From the NCBI RefSeq assembly GCF_016632335.1, contig NZ_JAEPBG010000004.1, positions 248,001 to 312,000 of the forward strand: a stretch of DNA of 64,000 bases, given 5' to 3'. A program made the position numbers and the translations under genes. Positions 52,754 through 61,086 of this stretch are shown here, in pieces; the stretch's first letter is position 1, and each line of letters opens with the position of its first letter. The notes beneath the pieces are model-generated. The model did not search any database, was not told the DNA's origin, and was given only the letters and a program-made list of their open reading frames with translations. This DNA is from Noviherbaspirillum pedocola (GTDB lineage: Bacteria; Pseudomonadota; Gammaproteobacteria; Burkholderiales; Burkholderiaceae_D).

Positions 52754-53989
52754 TTAACGCAGATGACAGGCTTGCTCAAGGTGCTTGGGCCTGCCGACTT
52801 TGCGCAAGCGGTAGCCGGCCCAGAGCAGCAATATCGCCAGCGGCATCGTCGCGCCGGCAATGGTCAGGCCGAACCAGCCGCCGGCCGCAAAGCTGGCGCT
52901 GGCGATGCCCGATCCGGCAGCCGCACCGACGAAGCCGGAACCGATGAAGACGGTGGTGATGCGCGCCCGCGCCTGGGGCGCGAGTTGATAGATGACCGAC
53001 TGGTGTGCCACCTGCAGTCCCATCACGCCGATGTCCAGCAACAGCACGCCAGCCAGCAGGGCGACCAGCGTATGGGCGCCGAAGCCGATGAATACCCAGG
53101 ACGCCAGCGTGAGCAGCGCGAGGCCCCAGGTTGCGGCATTGCCATGGCCCCGGTCGGTCAGCCGGCCGACGGTATTCGCGGCAAGCGCGCCGGCGGCGCC
53201 GACCAGTCCAAACAAGCCGATCTGTGCTTCGCCGTAATGGTAGGGCGCCCCGGAGAGCAGAAAGGTCAGCCCGGTCCAGAAAACGCTGAAGGTGCCCAGG
53301 CCAAGCGCCGAAAAGAGCGCGCGCTGGCGCAGCAGCGGTTCGGCGCGGACGATATCGGCCAGCGAATGCAGCAGCTTGCCGTATTGCAGTGTGCCGCGCG
53401 GCGCTTCCGCAGGCAGGATCTGCCGCAGCGCAACCAGCAGTATCGACACCGCCAGCGCAGCGATCACATACATCGGCCGCCAACCGCCGCTCAGTCCGGC
53501 AACGGCACCAGCGACGGTACGCGCCAACAGGATGCCGAGCAGAAGGCCAGTCATGACGGTGCCGACCATGCGGCCGCGGCTCTGGTCCGGCGCATGGGAG
53601 GCGACCATCGAGGTAATCACCATCACCGCGCTCGACGACATGCCGATCAGCAGTCCGGAAAACGCAAAGACCACGAAGTTCGGGCTGAGCGCCGCAAGCA
53701 TCAGCGAGGCGATGTTCGCGCCAAGCATCAGCGACAGCAGGGAGCGACGGTCGAGTACGTCGCTCAGGGGCACCAGCAGGAACACGCCCAGCACATAGCC
53801 GATCTGGGTCGTGGTGACCAGGTAGCCGGCCCAGCTGAGCCGGATATGAAACGACGCCGCCAGCAGGGCCGTCAACGGCTGTACGTAATACAGGTTGGCG
53901 ACCAGGACGCCGGCCGCCAGGGCGAACAGGAACAGCCGGATGGGTGAGAGCAGCTTGCCGGCGTCGGCAGCGGTGGAGAGGGGTGACAT
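52754..53989 (-). CDS. MFS transporter, drug-efflux type
   Basis: A 411-residue major facilitator with 12 predicted membrane spans. It starts MSPLSTAADAGKLLSPIRLF at 53989, with AAAGG upstream, and has VANLYYVQPLTALLAASFHI, GYVLGVFLLVPLSDVLDRRS and the second-half MLVALLAGVLLLDIGVMGLQ-like stretch. Such genes export toxic compounds or catabolites. The open frame continues upstream to 55012 but enters the divergent LysR gene and is not part of it. It is controlled probably by the LysR protein at 54119. Confidence 0.87.
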   Translation of the reverse strand: MSPLSTAADAGKLLSPIRLFLFALAAGVLVANLYYVQPLTALLAASFHIRLSWAGYLVTTTQIGYVLGVFLLVPLSDVLDRRSLLSLMLGANIASLMLAALSPNFVVFAFSGLLIGMSSSAVMVITSMVASHAPDQSRGRMVGTVMTGLLLGILLARTVAGAVAGLSGGWRPMYVIAALAVSILLVALRQILPAEAPRGTLQYGKLLHSLADIVRAEPLLRQRALFSALGLGTFSVFWTGLTFLLSGAPYHYGEAQIGLFGLVGAAGALAANTVGRLTDRGHGNAATWGLALLTLASWVFIGFGAHTLVALLAGVLLLDIGVMGLQVAHQSVIYQLAPQARARITTVFIGSGFVGAAAGSGIASASFAAGGWFGLTIAGATMPLAILLLWAGYRLRKVGRPKHLEQACHLR

Positions 53990-54118
53990 GGGCAGACCTT
54001 TCAGGGGAGTGTTGGTGTACTTGACGGTCCCCAGTCTAGGCGGGTCGGCGATGAAGATAATTACCGCATAATGCGCCTTTACAATTCGTTTTATATGAAC
54101 AATAGGTAGGTGAACATC

Positions 54119-55048
54119 GTGGACCGGCTCAAGGCGATGCAAACTTTTGTACGTATTGTCGAAGCGAACAGCTTCTCGAAGGCGGCAGAGACCATGAACC
54201 TGCCCCGCGCGTCGCTGACCGCAACCATGCAGAACCTGGAGGCTTACCTGGGCACGCGGCTCCTGCACCGCACGACGCGGCGCATCTCGCTGACGCCCGA
54301 CGGCGCCGGATACTACGAGACCTGCCTGCGCATCCTCGGCGAAATCGATGAAGCGGAAAATGCATTTCGCGCCCAGGCTGCGCATGACCCGAGCGGAAAG
54401 TTGCGGCTGGATCTGCCGGGTGCGCTGGGAAGAAACCTGGTGCTGCCGCAACTGGGCCGCTTCATGGCGCTGTATCCGCGGATCGAACTGGTTCTGAGTC
54501 TGGGCGACCGGCTGGTCGACCTGACCCGCCAGGGCGTGGATTGCGCAGTGCGGGTCGGGAGCCTGCAGGACTCGTCGCTGGTCGGTCGCCAGATCGGCTC
54601 GATGCAATTCGCCACTTGCGCGGCGCCGTCCTACCTGCAGCGCCATGGCACGCCGGTTGGCCTCGACGATCTGGAGCGGCATGTCGCCGTGGTGCATCTG
54701 TCGGGCCGCACCGGGCGCGGGCTGGACATGGACTTCGTGGTCGATGGCAAGGTCGTACCGGTAAAAATGAATGGCCGGATCGCGGTCGACGATGCCGATG
54801 CCTATGTCTCCTGCGGCCTGCAAGGCCTGGGGCTGATCCAGGCGGCGCGCTACCAGGTCGCCGCGCACCTGGCGTCGGGCGCGCTGGCGGAAGTGCTGCC
54901 GCAGTGGCGCCCGGCGGCAATGCCGGTATCGCTGATTTATCCGCAGGGCCGGTCGTCGGCGCCCAGGGTGCGCGCCTTCATCGCGTGGATCAGCGAGGTG
55001 TTCCATCAGCATCCCGACTTTCAGGACGACGTCAGCGGTGCGCGCTGA
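54119..55048 (+). CDS. LysR-family regulator divergent from the MFS gene
   Basis: A 309-residue LysR protein (MDRLKAMQTFVRIVEANSFS, then FSKAAETMNLPRASLTATMQ, LEAYLGTRLLHRTTRRISLT) of the AaeR/CrgA class, read from GTG at 54119 with AGGTGA at five bases. GTG at 54110 is an alternative. The divergent arrangement to the MFS gene, 129 bases away, suggests that it controls that transporter and itself. Confidence 0.88.
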   Translation: MDRLKAMQTFVRIVEANSFSKAAETMNLPRASLTATMQNLEAYLGTRLLHRTTRRISLTPDGAGYYETCLRILGEIDEAENAFRAQAAHDPSGKLRLDLPGALGRNLVLPQLGRFMALYPRIELVLSLGDRLVDLTRQGVDCAVRVGSLQDSSLVGRQIGSMQFATCAAPSYLQRHGTPVGLDDLERHVAVVHLSGRTGRGLDMDFVVDGKVVPVKMNGRIAVDDADAYVSCGLQGLGLIQAARYQVAAHLASGALAEVLPQWRPAAMPVSLIYPQGRSSAPRVRAFIAWISEVFHQHPDFQDDVSGAR

Positions 55049-55484
55049 AGACCGGCGCGATTGCGGTCGCTGCCATCCATGCCTGGATAGACTTCAACCG
55101 ATGCAGCTCCCCAAGGGCCCGTCGTCACCGCTGCCATATCGTTCAATGTCCGCTCCGATTGCCTCGCGATCAGCATATCTGCGGGGTCAGGCCAGCATTT
55201 GAATCCGGCCCGCATCGGGGCATTTGAAAATGGTTTGAACAGGCTTACTGGGGCGTAATGTAGATTATGTAAAACTAGCTATATCAGGATGCGCTGTGCA
55301 ACGAGACGACGCGTACCTTTGCACACCGATCCTCTTTGTGCGCAACACCGAAATTTTCCGCACGAAAAAGTCAAATGAAAATATTTGCATCGCGGCATGC
55401 CTTTTGTTCATTGTGCTTTCTAAAAGTTGTCGCTTAGCATACCCTCCAGAAATTAGAACAATTTTCACACCCCTAGGAGACAAC
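55049..55484. other. AT-richer intergenic region upstream of the PQQ-dehydrogenase gene
   Basis: A 436-base gap. TTGAAC (55235-55240) could be a -35 and TAGATT (55261-55266) a -10, but the spacing is 20 bases. TTGTGC (55411-55416) with TAGCAT (55435-55440) is a weak alternative nearer the gene. CAGGCTTACTGG at 55240-55251 recurs at 52640-52651. No coding frame is supported. Confidence 0.4.
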
Positions 55485-56744
55485 ATGAGAGCGAAGCACA
55501 GCATCGCCATGGCTGCGGCCGTCCTGATTGCATCGGCATCGGCGCTGGTCCATGCGGACGACAACCTGCAGAAACTTGAGGGCTTCAAGAGCACCGGGGC
55601 ATCCCTGGACATCGAAACCGTGCCGCAAACCGGCGCGCGCGCCGACGCGCTGCGCTCGAACCTGAAGAACATCAAGCTGCCGCCCGGTTTCAAGATCGAT
55701 CTGTATGCGGTAGTGCCTGACGCGCGCCACATGGCCGTGGGCCCGTCCACCGGCATCGTCTACGTCGGCACCCGCAAGACCCGCGTCTGGGCCGTCACCG
55801 ACCGCACCAAGACCCGCGTGGCCGATGAAGTGAAAGTGTTCTCGCCCTCGATTCCGATGCGCGTGCCCAATGGCGTGTGCTTCTCGCCGGATGGCGTGCT
55901 GTACGTGGTCGAGCACAACCGCGTGCTCGCCTTCCCGGCCGCCGAGTTCTTCTATGAAGGCCCGGACGTGGCAGCAGCGCAGGTCGTGCCGCAGGGCCAG
56001 CTGATCCCGACCACCGAGGAAAGCTTCAACCACGGCGCGCGCACCTGCCGCATCGGTCCGGACAACAAGCTCTACATCACGCTGGGCAACCCGTTCAATG
56101 TGCCGGCCAAGGAAAAGCTCGCGCTATACGGCAAGACCGGCATGATGGGCATCATCCGCATGGACCAGGATGGCAAGAACCGCGAGGTGTTCGCCCAGGG
56201 GGTGCGCAACTCGGTGGGCATGGACTTCAATCCGAAGGACAAGACCCTGTGGTTCACCGATAACCAGGTCGATGGCATGGGCGACGACACCCCGCCGGGT
56301 GAGCTGAACCGCGCGGCCAAGGCTGGCGAGAACTTCGGCTTCCCGTATTACGGTGGCGGCCATGTGCGTACCGTCGAATACAAGAGCGATACCCCGCCGG
56401 CCAACGCCGTGTTCCCGGAAGTCGAGTTCGCTGCGCATGCGGCTGACCTTGGCATGAACTTCTATCGCGGCAACATGTTCCCGGCCAAGTACCAGGGCGG
56501 CGTATTCGTGGCCGAACATGGCTCCTGGAACCGCACCACCCCGATCGGCGCGCGCGTGATGTTCGTGCCGGTGGGCTCCGATGGTCATGCCGGCAAGGCT
56601 GAAGTCTTTGCCGACGGCTGGCTGACGAAGTCGAACGAGTACATGGGCCGCCCGGTCGACGTGGCGCAGCTGCCGGATGGCTCGCTGCTGGTGTCGGACG
56701 ATTACGCCGGCGCCATCTACCGCATCTCGTATGCCGGCAAGTAA
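55485..56744 (+). CDS. PQQ-dependent sugar dehydrogenase (sorbosone dehydrogenase family)
   Basis: A 419-residue periplasmic enzyme with a signal peptide (MRAKHSIAMAAAVLIASASA, then LVHADD). The six-bladed beta-propeller signs are HMAVGPSTGIVYVGTRKTRV, VPNGVCFSPDGVLYVVEHNR, GARTCRIGPDNKLYITLGNP, FAQGVRNSVGMDFNPKDKTL and AEHGSWNRTTPIGARVMFVP. These are characteristic of GDH/sorbosone-type soluble PQQ enzymes. It oxidises a sugar or alcohol and passes electrons to the cytochrome encoded by the overlapping next gene. TAGGAG precedes the ATG. Confidence 0.88.
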   Translation: MRAKHSIAMAAAVLIASASALVHADDNLQKLEGFKSTGASLDIETVPQTGARADALRSNLKNIKLPPGFKIDLYAVVPDARHMAVGPSTGIVYVGTRKTRVWAVTDRTKTRVADEVKVFSPSIPMRVPNGVCFSPDGVLYVVEHNRVLAFPAAEFFYEGPDVAAAQVVPQGQLIPTTEESFNHGARTCRIGPDNKLYITLGNPFNVPAKEKLALYGKTGMMGIIRMDQDGKNREVFAQGVRNSVGMDFNPKDKTLWFTDNQVDGMGDDTPPGELNRAAKAGENFGFPYYGGGHVRTVEYKSDTPPANAVFPEVEFAAHAADLGMNFYRGNMFPAKYQGGVFVAEHGSWNRTTPIGARVMFVPVGSDGHAGKAEVFADGWLTKSNEYMGRPVDVAQLPDGSLLVSDDYAGAIYRISYAGK

Positions 56745-57051
56745 GTTCAGAGCGCTCGTTCTGGCCCTGCTGACGGGCGCGGCCTCCCTTGCCTACGCGC
56801 AGGGAGCCGCGCCCGCGAAGGCGGCGCAGTGCTTCGCCTGCCATGGTGCCGACGGCATCGCCAAGATGCCCGACGCGCCGAATCTGGCAGGCCAGAACGA
56901 AAGCTATCTGATCAAGGCGCTGCACGATTTCAAGTCGGGCCATCGCGAAAACGAGATGATGTCGCTGATGGCCAAGCCCTTGTCGGATGAGGACATCCAG
57001 CAGCTCGCGGCTTACTTCAGCGGTTTCACGATCAGCATCAAGCGTCCCTGA
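56731..57051 (+). CDS. Small periplasmic c-type cytochrome (c553-like)
   Basis: A 106-residue cytochrome c with signal peptide MPASKFRALVLALLTGAASL, heme motif CFACH (QCFACHGADGIAKMPD) and a likely axial Met in the MMSLMAKPLSDEDIQQLAAY segment. Its ATG lies 14 bases inside the PQQ-enzyme gene, so translation is coupled. It is the natural electron acceptor for that dehydrogenase. A strong terminator follows. Confidence 0.9.
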   Translation: MPASKFRALVLALLTGAASLAYAQGAAPAKAAQCFACHGADGIAKMPDAPNLAGQNESYLIKALHDFKSGHRENEMMSLMAKPLSDEDIQQLAAYFSGFTISIKRP

Positions 57052-57066
57052 GAAGGAACGCTGAAC

Positions 57067-57100
57067 GAGGGGGCAGCTCGCAGCTTGCCCCCCTTCTTTT
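57067..57100 (+). terminator. Rho-independent terminator
   Basis: GGGGGCA (57069-57075) pairs with TGCCCCC (57086-57092) around a ten-base loop that can itself form a small stem (AGC/GCT). The downstream part is CTTCTTTT. It lies 18 bases after the cytochrome stop. Confidence 0.8.
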
Positions 57101-57303
57101 CTTCCCCGGCCGCAGGCAAGGAAAACTTCGCCGAGCGCGCCTCCGTTTCTCTTGCGGTCGGCTGCCGCAGCGAGCGCACAAAAACCATGCTTCGCTCACG
57201 AACCGCGCAATGCCTGCGTGGAACGACCTCGTGATGAAAGCATCTATCAGCTATCACGCGGCACCCGAGCAAGCAACAGCAGCGTCCTCACCCTTTTCGA
57301 GAT

Positions 57304-58569
57304 ATGGCTTCCAACGAAATCGGCGCACCCACTCACGGACCGTTTCCCGCGCAACAACCGGCTACGCATGCGCTTCACGCCAGCTGGCGCTATGACGACC
57401 GCGGCTGGACCCGCGATCTGCGCATCGATTTCCTGCGCGGTTTCGTCTTTGTTCTGCTGTTCACCAGCCACTTCCCGTTCTTTTCCTGGTTCTCGCTGAT
57501 CGGCTGGGAGCGGCTTGGCGTCATCTCCTCCGCGGAGATGTTCATTCTGCTGTCCGGCATCGTCACCGGCGCCGTCTACGGCAAGCGCTTGAAGACCGAT
57601 GGTCTGGATGAATGCACGGTCAAGCTGCTCAAGCGCTCCTGGACGCTGTACAAGACCGCCGTAATCGCGGCCGGCATCGTGGCCTTGCTGCGCCTGCTGC
57701 CCTGGCTGGACATGACCGCGCTGACCACGTTCACGGACCCGGTCACCGGCAAGGTCTACCCGCTGTATCCGCCTCTGGATGCCGGCTTCCTGTCGAACCT
57801 GTTTCATGTGCTGGTGCTTGCCGCCAGCCCGCATCAGTTCCAGATCGTCGGCCTGTATGTGGTGTTGTTCATCCTGACGCCGTTCCTGTTCTGGGCCATC
57901 GATCGCGCCTGGACTGTCCCGCTGCTGATCCTCAGCTGGGTCTGTTACTTCATCAATGTCTTCACGCCCGAGACGCAACCCGGGACCGCGGAAATTACGA
58001 TCACCGTCGGCCAGTTTGAATATGCATTTCCCCTGATCGCCTGGCAGGTGCTGTTCGTGCATGGCGTCGTCGTCGGCTATTTCCGCCGGCAGATCATGGA
58101 TTTCTTCGCGACAGTGCCAGGCCGCGCGCTGATTGCGCTGTGCATCCTGCTTTCGCTCGCGCTGATGGCGTTCTCACTGAACCATCCGCTGGAACAGATG
58201 CCTTCCTGGTCGAAGCTCAGCATCGTCCCGAGCGCGAGTTTCGACGCGCTGTACCACGCCTACTTCCTCAAGTACAAGCTCGGCTTCGGCCGGATCGTCA
58301 ACATCACGGCGCTGCTCGTCTCCGGCATGGCGCTATTGACCGTGGCATGGAAACCGATCCACAAGTGGCTCGGCTGGCTGTTCATACCGCTGGGGCAGGA
58401 ATCGATGTACGTGTTCTTCATGCACCTTTTCCTGATCCTCCTGGTGTTCAATACGCCCTTGCCCGATCTGGACAATGTATGGCTCAACACCGCCCTGCAT
58501 GCGGCGGCCATCCTTACCTGCTGGATCATGGTGAAAACACGCTTCCTGTTCCGGTGGGTGCCGCACTGA
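57304..58569 (+). CDS. OpgC-domain acyltransferase
   Basis: A 421-residue integral membrane protein with about ten spans. The N-terminal RDLRIDFLRGFVFVLLFTSH and SSAEMFILLSGIVTGAVYGK are OpgC motifs. The C-terminal GWLFIPLGQESMYVFFMHLF is also family-like. OpgC transfers succinyl groups to osmoregulated periplasmic glucans in enterobacteria; related proteins modify other glycans. It is the first of several glycan genes in this part of the window. The start has a weak ribosome-binding site. Confidence 0.85.
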   Translation: MASNEIGAPTHGPFPAQQPATHALHASWRYDDRGWTRDLRIDFLRGFVFVLLFTSHFPFFSWFSLIGWERLGVISSAEMFILLSGIVTGAVYGKRLKTDGLDECTVKLLKRSWTLYKTAVIAAGIVALLRLLPWLDMTALTTFTDPVTGKVYPLYPPLDAGFLSNLFHVLVLAASPHQFQIVGLYVVLFILTPFLFWAIDRAWTVPLLILSWVCYFINVFTPETQPGTAEITITVGQFEYAFPLIAWQVLFVHGVVVGYFRRQIMDFFATVPGRALIALCILLSLALMAFSLNHPLEQMPSWSKLSIVPSASFDALYHAYFLKYKLGFGRIVNITALLVSGMALLTVAWKPIHKWLGWLFIPLGQESMYVFFMHLFLILLVFNTPLPDLDNVWLNTALHAAAILTCWIMVKTRFLFRWVPH

Positions 58570-58679
58570 ACCACACAGGCGTGCCAGGCTTTGAAAACCC
58601 GCTGCGTGCGCTTATCCCTGCTTCCGCGTGTGCCAACGCAATATGCTGTACTGCCCAAGCAACAAGCTGCCAAAAACTA

Positions 58680-58709
58680 TTGCCGCACAGAAACTGACAC
58701 CACTATAAT
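58680..58709 (+). promoter_or_regulatory. Sigma-70-type promoter for the GH16 gene
   Basis: TTGCCG at 58680-58685 and the consensus hexamer TATAAT at 58704-58709 are separated by 18 bases. The -10 element is inside the left arm of the inverted repeat at 58704-58731. A start point near 58716 would leave a leader of about 36 bases to the ATG at 58752. Confidence 0.6.
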
Positions 58710-58731
58710 ATTTCTGCAGGGAAATATTATA
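58704..58731. repeat. 11-base AT-rich inverted repeat over the GH16 promoter
   Basis: TATAATATTTC at 58704-58714 is exactly complementary to GAAATATTATA at 58721-58731, with TGCAGG between. It overlaps the -10 hexamer and the expected start, a classic operator position. Its AT-richness stands out against the GC-rich surroundings. Confidence 0.65.
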
Positions 58732-58751
58732 AACAGCACGTGGATGTCATC

Positions 58752-59498
58752 ATGCGATTCAAGCCGCTCCAGCGCCATCTGGCCAAACTCATTACGCCTT
58801 TGCTGCTGATCGGCAGCACTGTTCTTCCGATGTCAGCCTCCGCGCAAAGCACGCAAGTTTTCTTTGACGACTTCACTGCCAAGGGCAGTCTCGGCAGCGC
58901 CTGGCAGGTTTCTTCCTGGGTGAATGGCCATCCGTTTGGCTGCACCTTCTCGACGCAGGATGTGTCTGTCAACAAGAGCCTGCTGACGCTCAGCTTCAGC
59001 GGCAATTCCGGCAAATGCGCGGAGGTCCGCACCGTCAAGTCATGGCAGTACGGCAGCTTCTCGGTCAGCATGAAGCCGGCCAATGTCGCTGGCACGGTCA
59101 GCTCGTTTTTCCTTTATACCGGCGTCGCCGGAACGAGCACCCATTACGAGATCGACATCGAATTCCTCGGCGGCTCGAACATCCTTCATACCAATTACTG
59201 GCTGGCGGGCCAGCAGTATCCGCTCGATATCGACTTGTCGACCCTGGGCATCAATCCGTACAAGTCGCTGCGCAAATATGGCTACTCCTGGACATCGACC
59301 GGCATCGCCTGGTACGTGATGACCGATGCCGGCCAGTGGCTGCAGCTGCGCCAGGTCGCGGTCCCGGCCATGCCGGCGATGCAACTGATGATGAATGCCT
59401 GGTACGGCGACAACCTGGATACCGCGCTGCAGTTTCCCGGGTATTACGCGGGCCAGGCCGGTTCGGCCCAGTACGATTCGGTGTCGATCAGCCAGTAG
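58752..59498 (+). CDS. Secreted glycoside hydrolase family 16 (beta-glucanase type)
   Basis: A 248-residue secreted enzyme. A signal peptide (MRFKPLQRHLAKLITPLLLI) ends near SASAQ at 30-32. The mature jelly-roll starts with VFFDDFTAKGSLGSAW and has HYEIDIEFLG with the catalytic E-x-D-x-E residues Glu133, Asp135 and Glu137. The later WTSTGIAWYV and NAWYGDNLDTAL are family-like. GH16 enzymes cleave or transglycosylate beta-1,3/1,4-glucans, agar-like polymers or exopolysaccharide. The GTG at 58740 is an alternative start. It is expressed from a promoter with an inverted repeat. Confidence 0.88.
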   Translation: MRFKPLQRHLAKLITPLLLIGSTVLPMSASAQSTQVFFDDFTAKGSLGSAWQVSSWVNGHPFGCTFSTQDVSVNKSLLTLSFSGNSGKCAEVRTVKSWQYGSFSVSMKPANVAGTVSSFFLYTGVAGTSTHYEIDIEFLGGSNILHTNYWLAGQQYPLDIDLSTLGINPYKSLRKYGYSWTSTGIAWYVMTDAGQWLQLRQVAVPAMPAMQLMMNAWYGDNLDTALQFPGYYAGQAGSAQYDSVSISQ

Positions 59499-59537
59499 TC
59501 TTCAACGGCGCCTGAAAAAACGCTCCCGGGCTAGGCG

Positions 59538-60689
59538 CTAAGGGCTTGCCGCCTCGCGCAAGGCTTCATACACCGGGTCATGCATGACCTGCCTGCGCGC
59601 GTCGTCCAGCAGCCAGCCGATATCGGCATCGTTGATGTCCACCGAAGCGCCGTAAGGATCGATGAGCTTGCCGGCGAAGACGATGCTGTCCGAGACATTG
59701 GCGGCGGAGCTGACACGGGTGTAATCGTCCAGGATGCTTTCGCGCACCACTGCGCCTGCTTCAATCACGCAGTTCGAGCCGATCAGCGTGGGACCGGTGA
59801 TCTGCGCGCCATCGCCGATGGACGCGCCGCTGCCGATATACACCGGCCCGCTGACATGGATGCGGTCCCAGTTGGCGCGCACGCCCAGGCCCGCGCGTAT
59901 GCCCGGCCGGATCTCCCTGCCCGGCAGGCGAAAGCCCTGGACCTGCCCGGTCAGCGCCAGTCGCGTCGCATTCCAGAAGTCCACTACGGAGCCGATGTCC
60001 ACCCATTGGAATGGCAGCGACACCGCGTGCACCGGCAGGCCCTTGCGGATCAGGTCCGGGAACAGCTGGCCGCCGATGTCGTATTCCTGGCCCGCGGGAA
60101 TGTGATCGAAGATGGCCGGCTCGAAGACATAGATGCCGGTATTGATCTCGGTGGACGCCGCTTCCGCGATGCTCGGCTTCTCCTGGAAACGCAATACCCT
60201 GCCCGTGTCGTCGGTGACCACCACGCCATACTTCGACACTTCCTCGCGCGGCACCGAGCGTGTGACGATGCTCGCTATCGCGCCGCTGCGCCGATGGCTG
60301 TCGATCACGGCCTTCAGGTCGACATCGATCAGCGCATCGCCGCAAAGCACGACGAAGCTTTGATCGAAGAAGCGGCAGAAGTCCTGGATGCGGCGCATGC
60401 CGCCGGCCGAACCGATGGGCTTGTCGATGAATTCGCCATTCTCGAGCTCGCCTTCATAGGAATAGGCGATCTCTACGCCGAAGCGGTCGCCGTCGCGGAA
60501 ATAGTTCTCGATGTGGCCGGACAGGTAGCTGGTGTTGATGTAGATCTCATCGAATCCATGCCGCGCAAGATGCTCGATGATGGATTCCATCACGGGCTTG
60601 CGGACCAGGGGAATCATCGGCTTGGGCATCACCGAAGTCAGCGGCCGTACCCGGGTACCCTTGCCGGCGGCCAGAATCATGGCTTTCAT
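59538..60689 (-). CDS. Sugar-nucleotide pyrophosphorylase (mannose-1-phosphate guanylyltransferase-like)
   Basis: A 383-residue NDP-sugar pyrophosphorylase. The N-terminal nucleotidyltransferase has MKAMILAAGKGTRVRPLTSV (GxGTRxxPLT) and PKPMIPLVRKPVMESIIEHL. GDALIDVDLKAVIDSHRRSG carries the metal Asp. The C-terminal left-handed beta-helix region (SGPVYIGSGASIGDGAQITG) is present. It makes an activated sugar, probably GDP-mannose or a glucose nucleotide, for a glycan. It is the last gene of the leftward operon, 18 bases after the STAS gene. Confidence 0.85.
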   Translation of the reverse strand: MKAMILAAGKGTRVRPLTSVMPKPMIPLVRKPVMESIIEHLARHGFDEIYINTSYLSGHIENYFRDGDRFGVEIAYSYEGELENGEFIDKPIGSAGGMRRIQDFCRFFDQSFVVLCGDALIDVDLKAVIDSHRRSGAIASIVTRSVPREEVSKYGVVVTDDTGRVLRFQEKPSIAEAASTEINTGIYVFEPAIFDHIPAGQEYDIGGQLFPDLIRKGLPVHAVSLPFQWVDIGSVVDFWNATRLALTGQVQGFRLPGREIRPGIRAGLGVRANWDRIHVSGPVYIGSGASIGDGAQITGPTLIGSNCVIEAGAVVRESILDDYTRVSSAANVSDSIVFAGKLIDPYGASVDINDADIGWLLDDARRQVMHDPVYEALREAASP

Positions 60690-60707
60690 GGTCGGATCCT
60701 CTTCAGG

Positions 60708-61049
60708 CTATGCAGCGGCGCGCCTGAGCGCGTCCTCGCGGGTGTCGGCAATGGCAAATACCTTGTCCATGCGGGTCAGCTTGAACAGGCTCAGCACGCC
60801 GCCGCGCACATTGCACACGGCCAGCGCGCCTGTGCCGCCCAGCGCTTTCAGCACCGAGACCATGGCGCCCAGGCCGCTGGAATCCATGAAGTCCACGCCT
60901 TCGAGATCCAGCACCAGCCGTTTCTCGCCGCGTCCGATGAGCTCCTGCATTGCGCCCTTGAACGCGGGAGCAACCGAACCGTCCAGGCGCTTCATCGTCG
61001 GCCTGACCACAGCCACGTCCTGCTCCTTGCTCACACTGATCAGTTCCAT
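60708..61049 (-). CDS. STAS-domain anti-sigma factor antagonist
   Basis: A 113-residue SpoIIAA-like protein: MELISVSKEQDVAVVRPTMK, then LVLDLEGVDFMDSSGLGAMV with the phosphorylatable Ser57 or Ser58, and CNVRGGVLSLFKLTRMDKVF. AAAGGAG precedes the ATG at 61049. Upstream codons belong to no family. No partner kinase or phosphatase is in the window. It probably tunes an anti-sigma or a glycan-synthesis switch, as STAS proteins in exopolysaccharide operons do. Confidence 0.88.
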   Translation of the reverse strand: MELISVSKEQDVAVVRPTMKRLDGSVAPAFKGAMQELIGRGEKRLVLDLEGVDFMDSSGLGAMVSVLKALGGTGALAVCNVRGGVLSLFKLTRMDKVFAIADTREDALRRAAA

Positions 61050-61086
61050 GCCATTCTCCTTTGCTGTGTTTGCCTGATGCACAACC

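Noticed and set aside
53990-55012. Upstream extension of the MFS transporter frame
   Set aside because: It runs antisense through the divergent LysR gene; the MFS family N-terminus begins at 53989.
52640-55251. CAGGCTTACTGG at 52640-52651 and again at 55240-55251
   Set aside because: Only two copies of 12 bases, with weak flanking similarity and no shared position relative to genes; chance or a trivial duplication cannot be excluded.
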